A stretch of 36,998 nt of DNA, taken from an uncultured marine group I thaumarchaeote (lineage in GTDB: Archaea > Thermoproteota > Nitrososphaeria > Nitrososphaerales > Nitrosopumilaceae). Under the pieces are notes generated by a model that was given only the letters and a program-made list of their open reading frames with translations, was not told where the DNA came from and did not search any database. The DNA is taken from positions 1 through 36,998 of the forward strand of contig CABXPS010000007.1 of the NCBI GenBank assembly GCA_902514095.1, read 5' to 3'. The translations under genes and the position numbers were made by a program. This document shows positions 7,927 to 18,287 of this stretch, in pieces; positions within the stretch are counted from its first letter, which is position 1; each line of letters opens with the position of its first letter.

Positions 7927-7945
7927 CTTGTCTGAAAAAGACAAG
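7927..7945 (-). terminator. Hairpin plus T-run terminator, minus strand
   Basis: A perfect 7-bp stem (CTTGTCT/AGACAAG, 5-base loop) is followed on the minus strand by A then nine T residues (7917-7925). It lies immediately after the small minus-strand frame at 7956-8045 and would end transcription coming from that gene and from the dehydrogenase upstream. Archaeal terminators mainly need the T-run, so the hairpin may mainly mark or stabilise the 3' end. Confidence 0.55.
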
Positions 7946-7955
7946 CAAAAAAGTA

Positions 7956-8045
7956 TCAGTCTTCTGACTCTTTTTTCTTTTTGTCTTTTTCAGTTTGTAT
8001 TTTTGCTAATTCTAATTCTTCGTTAGTATGTTTGAATTTTTTCAA
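7956..8045 (-). CDS. Candidate mini-gene, 29-residue highly charged peptide
   Basis: Minus-strand frame from TTG (8045-8043) to TGA, with an in-frame stop upstream. The product is 29 residues, with a lysine/glutamate-rich amphipathic core (NEELELAKIQTEKDKKKK) and an acidic end (ESED). The wording is protein-like rather than random AT-rich sequence. A TATA-like box (minus strand TTTTTATATTG, 8068-8078) sits about 28 bases before the TTG, as for a leaderless mRNA. A strong hairpin/T-run follows the stop by 11 bases. Without conservation data it could equally be a short noncoding RNA or the 3' UTR of the dehydrogenase. Confidence 0.4.
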   Translation of the reverse strand: MKKFKHTNEELELAKIQTEKDKKKKESED

Positions 8046-8067
8046 CTTGTTATTATTTTATAATTTC

Positions 8068-8078
8068 AATATAAAAAC
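8068..8078 (-). promoter_or_regulatory. TATA-like box for the 29-residue mini-gene
   Basis: On the minus strand the sequence reads TTTTTATATTG, centred about 28 bases upstream of the TTG at 8045. That spacing matches leaderless starts elsewhere in the window. Confidence 0.4.
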
Positions 8079-8114
8079 TCAACATTTTAGTATGACCTAA
8101 CTTACGCGTGATAA

Positions 8115-9083
8115 TCAATATCCAATAGAATAAATTGGTTTTTTACCCTTCATTCCTAAAATTAAATTTTCAATAGTTATCTCTGCCATTTTTATTCTAG
8201 TTTCTTTTGTAGAACTTCCTACATGTGGTGCTAATACTATGTTTTCTAATTTGATAAATGGATGGTTTTTGTTTATTGGTTCTGTCTCAAATACATCTAA
8301 ACCTGCACCTGCAATTATTTTTTGTTTTAATGCCACTCCAAGATCTTTTTCATTTACAACCTTACCTCGTGATGTATTTATTAGAAATGCGGTATTTTTC
8401 ATTTTTTTAAAAATTTCCATATCAAACATTTGATTGGTTTCTTTTGTATGTGGAACATGAATTGATATTATGTCGCTTTGAGTAATTAATTTGTTAAATG
8501 TAGTATAGTTTACTCCTAATTTTTTCTCTTTAGTTTTTAAAATTTGTTTTCTATTGTGGTATATTATTTTCATATCAAATGCCTTTGCTCTTTTTGCAAG
8601 TATTTTGCCAATTCTACCTAGACCAATTATGCCTAAAGTTTTACTCTGAAGATCTAATCCTACATAATCATATGCTCCGTAGATTTGTTTCCACTTTCCT
8701 TTTCTGATAATTCTATCTCCCTCTGAAATTCTTCTTAGTGAATCAAGTAATAATGCAAAAGCCATATCTGCCGTTGCATTTGTTAAAACTTCTGGAGTAT
8801 ATCCAACTCTAATTTTATTTTCTTTTGCAAATTGTGTATCTATGTGATCATATCCTACACTGTATGTGCTGATTACTTTGAGATTTTTTGCTGATTGAAT
8901 TATTTCTTTATCTATTTTATCATATGGAAAACAGATTAAACCATCTACTTCTTTAATTTTACATTTTAATGTTTTTTGAGGTATGGGTATTTTTCCTGTA
9001 TGGATTTCGACTTGAAATTTCTTTTTTAACTCTTTTAATGCAAAATCATGTAATGTTCTTGTAAGAAATATTTTTTCTTTCAT
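8115..9083 (-). CDS. D-isomer-specific 2-hydroxyacid dehydrogenase (glyoxylate/hydroxypyruvate reductase-like)
   Basis: 322 residues, a full-length member of the NAD(P)-dependent D-2-hydroxyacid dehydrogenase family. The NAD-binding motif is GIIGLGRIG at about 151-159. Catalytic Arg is in INTSRGKVV (about 239), catalytic Glu in FETEP (about 268) and catalytic His in APHVGSST (about 287). VGYDHID and TADMAFALLL are family hallmarks. It reduces a 2-oxoacid such as glyoxylate or hydroxypyruvate to the D-2-hydroxyacid, or the reverse. It lacks the C-terminal ACT regulatory domain of long SerA, so it resembles GyaR. ATG start. It is transcribed divergently from the Cys-rich mini-gene. Confidence 0.88.
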   Translation of the reverse strand: MKEKIFLTRTLHDFALKELKKKFQVEIHTGKIPIPQKTLKCKIKEVDGLICFPYDKIDKEIIQSAKNLKVISTYSVGYDHIDTQFAKENKIRVGYTPEVLTNATADMAFALLLDSLRRISEGDRIIRKGKWKQIYGAYDYVGLDLQSKTLGIIGLGRIGKILAKRAKAFDMKIIYHNRKQILKTKEKKLGVNYTTFNKLITQSDIISIHVPHTKETNQMFDMEIFKKMKNTAFLINTSRGKVVNEKDLGVALKQKIIAGAGLDVFETEPINKNHPFIKLENIVLAPHVGSSTKETRIKMAEITIENLILGMKGKKPIYSIGY

Positions 9084-9108
9084 TAGTCTTCAGATTTGTC
9101 TTAAACCA

Positions 9109-9114
9109 TTTATA
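9109..9114 (+). promoter_or_regulatory. TATA box for the Cys-rich mini-gene
   Basis: TTTATA, preceded by a purine-rich BRE-like AAACC, is centred 24-25 bases before the ATG at 9136. This implies a leaderless transcript and supports the small gene as real. Confidence 0.55.
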
Positions 9115-9135
9115 CGATTTCCTTGTATCTTTATC

Positions 9136-9279
9136 ATGTCTTCTAGCATTGAAGAAGAAGAATTTGCTATTTGTGTGGATTGTGGTAATTCTATTGAAAA
9201 ATGTGTATGTGTTTGTCCATATTGTGGTGAACGTGATAAATGTGAATGTGCATTATTTGATGCAGCTACAGGTGGATAA
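9136..9279 (+). CDS. 47-residue protein with eight cysteines (putative metal or Fe-S mini-protein)
   Basis: ATG to TAA frame. After an acidic N-terminus (MSSSIEEEEF) there are eight cysteines at about 13, 16, 23, 25, 27, 30, 36 and 38: C-x2-C-x6-C-x-C-x-C-x2-C-x5-C-x-C. CVDCG and CPYCGE are zinc-ribbon or rubredoxin-like knuckles, and the extra C-x-C pairs could bind a second metal. A TATA box 25 bases upstream supports expression. The gene lies 53 bases before the ferredoxin-dependent oxidoreductase genes on the same strand, so an electron-transfer or metallochaperone role is conceivable but unproven. It is easily missed because of its length. Confidence 0.7.
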   Translation: MSSSIEEEEFAICVDCGNSIEKCVCVCPYCGERDKCECALFDAATGG

Positions 9280-9332
9280 TTGAATAATTCTTTATCATGT
9301 GGTTATTATTTGAAAAAAGGTTGTGAATATCT

Positions 9333-12195
<2,863 letters not shown>

Positions 12196-12235
12196 TCATC
12201 TAAAAGTTATAATCTAGTTTAACTATATTCGACTG

Positions 12236-12655
12236 TTGAATGTAGCAGATGCAAATATAATTTTTAGGACATCTATCATAAAGGGTTTTTTTGAGCCTAA
12301 ATTACTTGATTTAGATTTTAAAAAATCACCAATAAATCACCCTGTTATTGAGAATTATGGTTTAATGCAATCTAATTTACTCCACATATTTTTTGATTTG
12401 GAAACTGGTGCTGATTATCCTGATGGTGATGAATGGTTCATTGTAGAATTTTTATTTCCTAATGATGTGAAACTTCCTGATACTCTAAAAGGCTCTGATT
12501 ATTTTACAACTTTATTTGTTGATAAAACAACAACATACTGGCATCATCGTGAATTAATTCATTTCAAATTTGGAAAAACTAAAAAACTTGATGATGCATT
12601 CCAATTTTTGGAATTAAAATATCAAGAACTTCATAAATTATTAGAATCGTTATAA
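12236..12655 (+). CDS. Conserved-looking soluble protein, unknown function
   Basis: Not recognised. 139 residues, no signal or membrane segment, acidic and aromatic-rich with several short strands (LLHIFFDLETG, EWFIVEFLFP, YWHHRELIHFKFG) and a C-terminal helix. The WHHRELIHF histidine cluster (about 101-109) might bind a metal. The TTG start at 12236 is supported by a TATA-like GTTATAATC about 26 bases upstream and by the lack of a better in-frame start. It converges on the gene at 12663 with a gap of only seven bases. Confidence 0.65.
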   Translation: MNVADANIIFRTSIIKGFFEPKLLDLDFKKSPINHPVIENYGLMQSNLLHIFFDLETGADYPDGDEWFIVEFLFPNDVKLPDTLKGSDYFTTLFVDKTTTYWHHRELIHFKFGKTKKLDDAFQFLELKYQELHKLLESL

Positions 12656-12662
12656 AAATATA

Positions 12663-13196
12663 TTATTTAATTTCTTTCCAGATGTCTCCTCTGAATGAAT
12701 ATTTTTTATCTTTTGCTTTTGCTTTATCTAATTTCCATCTAACTGATTCTACATCAAATTTATAATTAATTTCTCTAACTCCTGTTGGAAGTTTTTGAGG
12801 ATCAAGATGATGTGGTAATAGTTCTATTACAAAATCCATTTTCTCTACTGCATTGTTAAACCATTGTCTATCTACTACGTCAACTGTAAATACAATTTTT
12901 GGATTTCCTGCAAAATTAATTTTAATTTTTAATGGGTTGCGACTTCCACGTCTTCTTTTGTATTCTTTTAAGACGTCCTTTACTTTTTCCCAACGTCTGA
13001 AATCAAACCATTTGAAAAATGCCTCATTAAATTCTAACGGAATATCTATATTTAGAAAACTAACAAAATTTTCATCATTAGATTCAATCATTTCTTCTAG
13101 AACTGTGAATCTGGAATTTAGAAACCCATAAAGGACTTCTATTTCCCAAGGTGAAATCCCATAATATTCTAATTTTGTTTTTAGAGGCTCAGACAA
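12663..13196 (-). CDS. Uncharacterised protein
   Basis: Not recognised. 177 residues, soluble, rich in Trp and charged residues, with an N-terminal helical half (about 1-95, including KVKDVLKEYKRRRGSRN) and a C-terminal strand-rich half (LKIKINFAGNPKIVFTVDVV onward). No catalytic motif is visible. The start is TTG, with a stop just upstream in frame. A 10-bp inverted repeat occupies the one to 26 bases before that start and overlaps the TATA-like TTTAATTA, so expression is probably regulated. It is divergent from the gene at 13277. Confidence 0.7.
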   Translation of the reverse strand: MSEPLKTKLEYYGISPWEIEVLYGFLNSRFTVLEEMIESNDENFVSFLNIDIPLEFNEAFFKWFDFRRWEKVKDVLKEYKRRRGSRNPLKIKINFAGNPKIVFTVDVVDRQWFNNAVEKMDFVIELLPHHLDPQKLPTGVREINYKFDVESVRWKLDKAKAKDKKYSFRGDIWKEIK

Positions 13197-13197
13197 T

Positions 13198-13222
13198 ATT
13201 ACAAATTATTCAAATTTGTAAT
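13198..13222. repeat. 10-bp perfect inverted repeat in the 12663-13196 promoter
   Basis: ATTACAAATT and AATTTGTAAT flank a 5-base spacer. It begins one base before the minus-strand TTG start and reaches into the TATA-like element. That position suits an operator for a dimeric repressor, though an RNA hairpin or chance in AT-rich DNA is possible. Confidence 0.5.
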
Positions 13223-13276
13223 TAAAGCTTCAATTTTCATCTAAATTTAGCTTCAAAATATTAAAATTATATAGAT

Positions 13277-13624
13277 ATGCCTTCTATGTTACCTATGAAG
13301 AAAGAATTTGTTGTAAAAAGTATTGATTCTGCTCCCGATGGAGCACCATATGTTGTACTTTCACTATCGTCATTAAAAGATCTAAAGGAAGGAACTCAAA
13401 ATCCTCCTGCTGCTTTTGGCTCTCCAAAGGTAATGGGATTTTCAAACATGAATGATATGATGAAAGACCTCAACAAAATGATGTCTGGTGCTGGTGGCGG
13501 TATGGGAATGCAATCAGGCATTACTCAATTAAAACTTGAAATGCATGAATACAAAGAGATGGGTCTTTCAGTTGGTGATAAGGTCTTTCTTGAATTAAGT
13601 AAAGCAGAAACACTTGGTGTTTAG
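13277..13624 (+). CDS. Small uncharacterised protein with Met/Gly-rich linker
   Basis: Not recognised. 115 residues: an N-terminal strand region (KKEFVVKSIDSAPDGAPYVVL), then a flexible middle with an MNDMMKDLNKMM helix and a GAGGGMGM stretch (about 72-78). A C-terminal strand region follows (ITQLKLEMHEYKEMGLSVGD, ending in VFLELSKAE). The ends may form one small beta-barrel interrupted by the linker. Three in-frame ATGs lie within the first seven codons, so the exact start is open. It is convergent with the tail-anchored protein gene. No function is assigned. Confidence 0.7.
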   Translation: MPSMLPMKKEFVVKSIDSAPDGAPYVVLSLSSLKDLKEGTQNPPAAFGSPKVMGFSNMNDMMKDLNKMMSGAGGGMGMQSGITQLKLEMHEYKEMGLSVGDKVFLELSKAETLGV

Positions 13625-13656
13625 ATTATTTTTTTGTTAATTAAAATTTATAATTA

Positions 13657-14211
13657 TTACCAAATGGTATTGAAAAATTTCCAACCATAAAATGCTGCAA
13701 CTGTTGCAATTACAAATAACATTGGTTTCCATGCAAATACTGGAATTCCGGGAGTTGCAAGTTTAACTTTGTAATTATCTACTACTGTTGTAATATTTTT
13801 CTTTATTTTGTCGTGCCAGATGTTGTAATCTATTTGGTATTTTTTTAAAATCTCTTCAACTTCGTAAACTACTGGTGTTCTTTGTGAAAACAAATGTTGA
13901 AGATAATCCCTTGATACTTCAACTTCTGCATGAATACCAATTTTTCCATCTTCTAAATCTACCATTCTAACATGCATCTCCCATGGTTTTTTTAATTTCA
14001 AATTTAGACCGCTACCAATTTGGTCTGGTTGTTTATGTTCTAGTTTTACTTTGGTAAAACCTTCTTCTCTGAATATTTTAGTTAATTCCTCAAAACTTTT
14101 TTTGACAACGATATGTAGTTGTTCTACTCCTTCTTTGCTATCTACATGGATCTTGTGCTTTAATCCATCGATAAATGAGATCGTTTTTGGATATGTTGTC
14201 AAATATTCCAT
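13657..14211 (-). CDS. Tail-anchored membrane protein, unknown function
   Basis: Not recognised. 184 residues with no N-terminal signal, a soluble alpha/beta domain (about 1-130) and a single C-terminal transmembrane helix (PMLFVIATVAAFYGWKFF, about 163-180) at the extreme end, the topology of a tail-anchored protein facing the cytoplasm. Residues 85-110 alternate strands (MHVRMVDLEDGKIGIHAEVE) in the manner of a lipid-binding-like sheet, but I make no fold call. ATG start. It lies 48 bases downstream of cofE on the same strand and may be co-transcribed with it. Confidence 0.7.
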   Translation of the reverse strand: MEYLTTYPKTISFIDGLKHKIHVDSKEGVEQLHIVVKKSFEELTKIFREEGFTKVKLEHKQPDQIGSGLNLKLKKPWEMHVRMVDLEDGKIGIHAEVEVSRDYLQHLFSQRTPVVYEVEEILKKYQIDYNIWHDKIKKNITTVVDNYKVKLATPGIPVFAWKPMLFVIATVAAFYGWKFFNTIW

Positions 14212-14259
14212 ATTTTCTCTCTCTAATTCCTCTATTTAAAAAAAACTTACCTAATACCC

Positions 14260-15036
14260 TTAGTTTTTTGGTGGATTTGCAAGACCTCTTACATACACAC
14301 ACTGTTCTGGTTCAATTGCCATTTCTGAAGAATTTATTTTTCTATCTGTAAGTTTAGCTCCTGAATTTCTAACTATTGCAAATGGTCTTAATTCTGCACC
14401 CTCTCCCATTTTGTGATTTGCAATTGTTGCAAGATTATCTACAACTGCTTGAAATGTAACTTTTAAGGGATTGCCATCAAGATCTTTTTTAGATCTCATG
14501 TCTAAAACTGGTTCTATTCCTGCACAAGACACTGCAACTCCTGATGTTCCAATTCTTGCCGGCATCAATCTACTGTCTACTAAAATTATTCCGACATGAA
14601 TTAATAATTTCAAAAAAACTTTTCTTCGAATTTGTTCTGCAATTAGATAAGGATCATTTGGATATAGTATTGCTTTACCTTTTTTTGCATTTGATTTATC
14701 AATTCCTGCATTTGGTGCCATAATGTTATCTGCTGATGTGATAACAAACCCTCCTATTCCTCCAAAAATTTTATCTGATTCTCTAATGATAATTTCGGCA
14801 ATTCCTGGTTTTAATTGATATTTATCTGCAATCTTTATGCCATATTCTGATGCTTTAATTTTCTCCAAATCTACAATTCTACCTTGTGAATTTGAGATGT
14901 ATTTTGTTGAAATTACTATGATATCTCCTTCTTGTAATTTTGTTTCATTTTTCTCCAAAGTATTTTCTAATGCTTCAAAAATATCAAATTCATTTTCCAT
15001 TCTTTTTGCTAGTAGTGGTAATACTGTTAATTGCAC
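14260..15036 (-). CDS. cofE: Coenzyme F420-0:L-glutamate ligase CofE
   Basis: 258 residues. Adds L-glutamate residues to F420-0 using GTP, making the polyglutamylated hydride carrier F420. Family features include GDIIVISTKYISNSQGR near the N-terminus, GIGGFVITSADNIMAPNAGID in the middle and DSRLMPARIGTSGVAVSCAG. The acidic residues in these stretches match the nucleotide/metal site of CofE. The GTG start at 15036 is the only sensible one before an in-frame stop. It is transcribed divergently from the isomerase operon. Ammonia-oxidising archaea are known to encode F420 synthesis, so the gene fits the host. Confidence 0.92.
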   Translation of the reverse strand: MQLTVLPLLAKRMENEFDIFEALENTLEKNETKLQEGDIIVISTKYISNSQGRIVDLEKIKASEYGIKIADKYQLKPGIAEIIIRESDKIFGGIGGFVITSADNIMAPNAGIDKSNAKKGKAILYPNDPYLIAEQIRRKVFLKLLIHVGIILVDSRLMPARIGTSGVAVSCAGIEPVLDMRSKKDLDGNPLKVTFQAVVDNLATIANHKMGEGAELRPFAIVRNSGAKLTDRKINSSEMAIEPEQCVYVRGLANPPKN

Positions 15037-15079
15037 AATATTGTATAGATTCTATTTCTTTTTTATTGTTCTGAAAAGC

Positions 15080-15086
15080 TTTTAAT
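15080..15086 (+). promoter_or_regulatory. TATA box of the isomerase operon
   Basis: TTTTAAT, preceded by a BRE-like AAAAG, is centred 27 bases before the ATG at 15110. This predicts a leaderless mRNA for the four-gene isomerase cluster. Confidence 0.55.
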
Positions 15087-15109
15087 CCCAAGAGCGAACT
15101 TTTTGAATC

Positions 15110-16381
15110 ATGAATATAGTTGAGAAAATCCTTGCACGTGCCTCAGGCAAATCCTCAGTAGCACCTGATGATGTGGTTTTTGCTGATGTTGATAAAGTAA
15201 TGATGCATGATGTGTCTGGACCTGGTGTGCTTAAGGTTTTTGATAAATTAAAGAAACAAGGAATTCCAGTTGATAAATTATGGGATCCTACCAAAGTTTG
15301 GGTAGCTGAAGATCATTTTGTACCATCAGCTGATAAACTATCTGCAGAAAATATTGTAAAATTATCCAATTTCACAAAAAATTATGGTATTGAAAAACAC
15401 TTCAAATATGGAATGGGCCAGTATGGTATCTGTCATACTTTGTCTCATGAAGAAGCAATGGTGATGCCTGGTGATGTTTATGTTGGTGGTGATTCTCACA
15501 CAAACACAACTGGTGCTTTAGGAGCATTTGCATGTGGTTTAGGTCATACTGATATTGCCTATGTTTTGTTAAATGGAAATATTTGGTTTAAAGTTCCTGA
15601 AACTTATTATTTCAAACTTAATGGAAAATTACCTGATCATGTGATGGCAAAAGATTTGATTCTAAAAATTATTGGAGAAATCGGAAACGACGGTGGTGCA
15701 TATAGAACCATGCAATTTGGTGGAAGTGGAATTGATGAAATGTCTGTTGAAAGTAGATTGACATTATGTAACATGACAACTGAAGCAGGAGCTAAAAATG
15801 GAATTGTAGAACCTGATCAAAAAGTAGTTGATTATCTTTCTCAAAGAGGTGCCACTAATCTTAATTTAGTTACTGGTGATTCTGATGCAGAATATTCTAA
15901 AATATTTGAATTTGAAAGTTCAGAAATGGAACCAATAATTGCAAAACCATTCTCACCTGACAATACATGTATTGTAAGTGAATCTCCTTCTGTTGAATTA
16001 GATAAATCATACATTGGTTCTTGTACTGGTGCAAAATACGAAGATTTGGAAGCTGCAGCAAAAATTCTCAAAGGAAGAAAAGTAAAGATTCGAACTGAAA
16101 TTTTACCTGCAGCAATCTCAATTTATCAACGTGCTATGGAAAATGGTCTTTTGAAAATTTTCTTAGATGCTGGTGTTACAGTTGGTCCACCTACTTGTGG
16201 TGCTTGCTGTGGTGCCCACATGGGAGTATTGGCAAAAGATGAAATTTGTATCAGTACCACTAATAGAAATTTCCCAGGCAGAATGGGTCATGTTGAATCT
16301 CAAACTTATCTTGCATCTCCAATGGTTGCAGCAGCTTCTGCAGTTACTGGAAAAATTACTGATCCAAGGGATTTGATATGA
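15110..16381 (+). CDS. Archaeal-type isopropylmalate isomerase/homoaconitase large subunit
   Basis: 423 residues, the archaeal LeuC/HacA length group. The three 4Fe-4S ligands are visible: Cys305 in GSCTGAKYED, and Cys363 and Cys366 in TCGACCGAH. GGDSHTNTTGALGAFACG (about 126-143) is the aconitase signature. With the next gene it forms a heterodimer that shifts a hydroxyl group by dehydration and rehydration of a 2-alkylmalate or homocitrate. Because a second, bacterial-type LeuCD follows, this pair may be homoaconitase for lysine via alpha-aminoadipate, with leucine served by the other. That split is inference. Its TGA overlaps the small-subunit ATG. Confidence 0.88.
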   Translation: MNIVEKILARASGKSSVAPDDVVFADVDKVMMHDVSGPGVLKVFDKLKKQGIPVDKLWDPTKVWVAEDHFVPSADKLSAENIVKLSNFTKNYGIEKHFKYGMGQYGICHTLSHEEAMVMPGDVYVGGDSHTNTTGALGAFACGLGHTDIAYVLLNGNIWFKVPETYYFKLNGKLPDHVMAKDLILKIIGEIGNDGGAYRTMQFGGSGIDEMSVESRLTLCNMTTEAGAKNGIVEPDQKVVDYLSQRGATNLNLVTGDSDAEYSKIFEFESSEMEPIIAKPFSPDNTCIVSESPSVELDKSYIGSCTGAKYEDLEAAAKILKGRKVKIRTEILPAAISIYQRAMENGLLKIFLDAGVTVGPPTCGACCGAHMGVLAKDEICISTTNRNFPGRMGHVESQTYLASPMVAAASAVTGKITDPRDLI

Positions 16382-16869
16382 AAGGAAATATCATAAAATA
16401 TGCTCGTGATAACATCGATACTGATGTAATTATTCCTGGTCAATATCTTAAAGTTCACGATTATACTGAACTTGCAACTCATGCCATGGAGGGATTAGAC
16501 CCTGATTTTCATTCTAAAGTAAAAGAAGGTGATTTTATTTTATCTGGAAAAAATTTTGGATGTGGTTCGTCTCGTGAACATGCTCCAATTGCATTATCTC
16601 ATTGTGGGGTAAAAGCAATTCTCGCTTTATCTTTTGCAAGAATTTTTTATCGAAATTCTGTAGATGGTGCATTTTTGCTACCTATTGAAATTGATCAAGA
16701 TGCATATGATGGAATTTCTGAAGGTGATGAAATTGATATTGATGTTTCAAAAAATGAAATAAAAAATATCACAAAAAATCAAACATACAAAATGAAACCA
16801 TTCTCTGAAATTATTGGAAAAATAATTGCAGCCGGTGGATTATTCATGTATAAACCAGATCAGGATTAA
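16378..16869 (+). CDS. Archaeal-type isopropylmalate isomerase/homoaconitase small subunit
   Basis: 163 residues, the swivelling domain of the aconitase superfamily. [14 protein letters not shown] opens the protein and [17 protein letters not shown] (about 57-73) is the substrate carboxylate-binding motif. The loop after PGQYL reads KVHDYTE. In this family the loop governs whether isopropylmalate or homocitrate is accepted, and it differs from the bacterial-type LeuD found 1.9 kb downstream. It overlaps the large subunit by four bases (ATGA), and its stop lies one base before the next gene, so all four genes are one operon. Confidence 0.88.
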   Translation: MKGNIIKYARDNIDTDVIIPGQYLKVHDYTELATHAMEGLDPDFHSKVKEGDFILSGKNFGCGSSREHAPIALSHCGVKAILALSFARIFYRNSVDGAFLLPIEIDQDAYDGISEGDEIDIDVSKNEIKNITKNQTYKMKPFSEIIGKIIAAGGLFMYKPDQD

Positions 16870-16870
16870 A

Positions 16871-18286
16871 ATGGGTAAAACACTTTTTGAAAAAATTTGG
16901 GAGTCTCATATTGTTGTTGAAAAACAAAATGAACCTGATTTAATTTACATTGATAGACATCTTGTTCATGAGGTAACGTCTCCTCAGGCATTTGACGGAT
17001 TACGTATGAATAATAGAAAAGTAAGACGTCCTGATTTGACCATTGCTACAATGGATCATAATGTTCCAACCAGCGACCGCTCTTTACCTATTTTGGATCA
17101 AACTTCTGCTGTTCAAATTAAAACACTTGAAAATAATTGTAAAGATTTTGGAATAAAATTATTTGACATTAACAGTCCAAATCAAGGAATTGTGCATGTT
17201 ATAGGCCCCCAATTAGGCATAACTTTACCTGGTTCTACTATTGTTTGTGGTGATAGTCATACTTCAACTCATGGAGCATTTGGTGCATTGGCATTGGGAA
17301 TTGGAACTAGTGAAGTTGAACATGTGTTGGCATCTCAAACATTGTGGTTGGAAAAGCCAAAAACATTTGAAGTTAGAGTTGAAGGAAAAAGAAAGAATCC
17401 TCATGCTGTAACTGCCAAAGATATTATTTTATCAATAATTAAAAATATTGGAACTGCTGGTGGAACTGGTACTGTTATTGAATATCGTGGTGAAGGAATA
17501 CGTGATCTTTCTATGGATCAAAGAATGACAATTTGTAACATGTCAATTGAAGGAGGAGCTCGTGCAGGATTAGTTGCACCTGATCAAAAAACTTTTGATT
17601 ATTTACGAGGTAGAGAATACACTCCAAAAAATTATGATTCCCTTGTAGATTCTTGGAAAGATACTCTCAAAACCGATTCTGATGCGACATTTGATAAACA
17701 ATTCATTTTAGACATTAATGATATTGCACCTCAAGTAAGTTGGGGAACCAATCCTGAGATGACTTGTAATGTAGATGAACCCATTCCATCTTCTGATGAA
17801 TTTTCCAATGGTAATGCTAATCAAAAGAAAGGAGCAGAAAAAGCCCTTGAATATATGGATCTTGAATCTGGAACTATGATTGAAGATATTAAAATTGATA
17901 GGGTGTTTATTGGATCTTGTACTAATGCAAGATTAGAAGATCTTATTGAAGCTTCAAAAATTGTTCAAGGACAAAAAGTTGCATCAAATGTTAAAGCAAT
18001 GGTGGTTCCCGGTTCTCAAATGGTAAAAAAACAAGCTGAAGAAATGGGATTAGATAAAATTTTCATTGATGCTAATTTTGAATGGAGAGCGGCTGGATGT
18101 AGCATGTGTTTAGGTATGAATCCTGATATTTTGTCTCCAGGTGAAAGATGTGCTAGTACATCCAATAGAAATTTTGAAGGTAGACAAGGTAATGGCGGTA
18201 GAACTCATTTAGTTAGTCCTGTAATGGCTGCTGCTGCTGCAATAAATGGTCATTTTGTAGATGTTAGGAAATTGGATTTGAATTAG
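16871..18286 (+). CDS. leuC: 3-isopropylmalate dehydratase large subunit, bacterial type
   Basis: 471 residues, the bacterial LeuC length (the archaeal type is about 420). Cluster ligands are Cys350 ([12 protein letters not shown]), Cys410 and Cys413 (GCSMCLGMN). [20 protein letters not shown] and [11 protein letters not shown] are LeuC signatures. It isomerises 2- to 3-isopropylmalate in leucine synthesis with LeuD. The ATG at 16871 gives [13 protein letters not shown], the standard N-terminus; the frame open from 16826 would add an unrelated stretch. It sits directly behind the archaeal-type pair, so two complete isomerases of different ancestry share an operon. A bacterial origin by transfer is plausible. 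Confidence 0.93.
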   Translation: MGKTLFEKIWESHIVVEKQNEPDLIYIDRHLVHEVTSPQAFDGLRMNNRKVRRPDLTIATMDHNVPTSDRSLPILDQTSAVQIKTLENNCKDFGIKLFDINSPNQGIVHVIGPQLGITLPGSTIVCGDSHTSTHGAFGALALGIGTSEVEHVLASQTLWLEKPKTFEVRVEGKRKNPHAVTAKDIILSIIKNIGTAGGTGTVIEYRGEGIRDLSMDQRMTICNMSIEGGARAGLVAPDQKTFDYLRGREYTPKNYDSLVDSWKDTLKTDSDATFDKQFILDINDIAPQVSWGTNPEMTCNVDEPIPSSDEFSNGNANQKKGAEKALEYMDLESGTMIEDIKIDRVFIGSCTNARLEDLIEASKIVQGQKVASNVKAMVVPGSQMVKKQAEEMGLDKIFIDANFEWRAAGCSMCLGMNPDILSPGERCASTSNRNFEGRQGNGGRTHLVSPVMAAAAAINGHFVDVRKLDLN

Positions 18287-18287
18287 C

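Noticed and set aside
7958-7976. AGTC/GACT hairpin followed by T-run as a plus-strand terminator
   Set aside because: The stem is only 4 bp and lies in the end of the minus-strand mini-gene. The T-run may still help end plus transcripts, but support is thin.
16167-16376. Leu-rich plus-strand frame inside the archaeal LeuC-like gene
   Set aside because: Out-of-frame reading of the conserved Cys motif region, low-complexity product.
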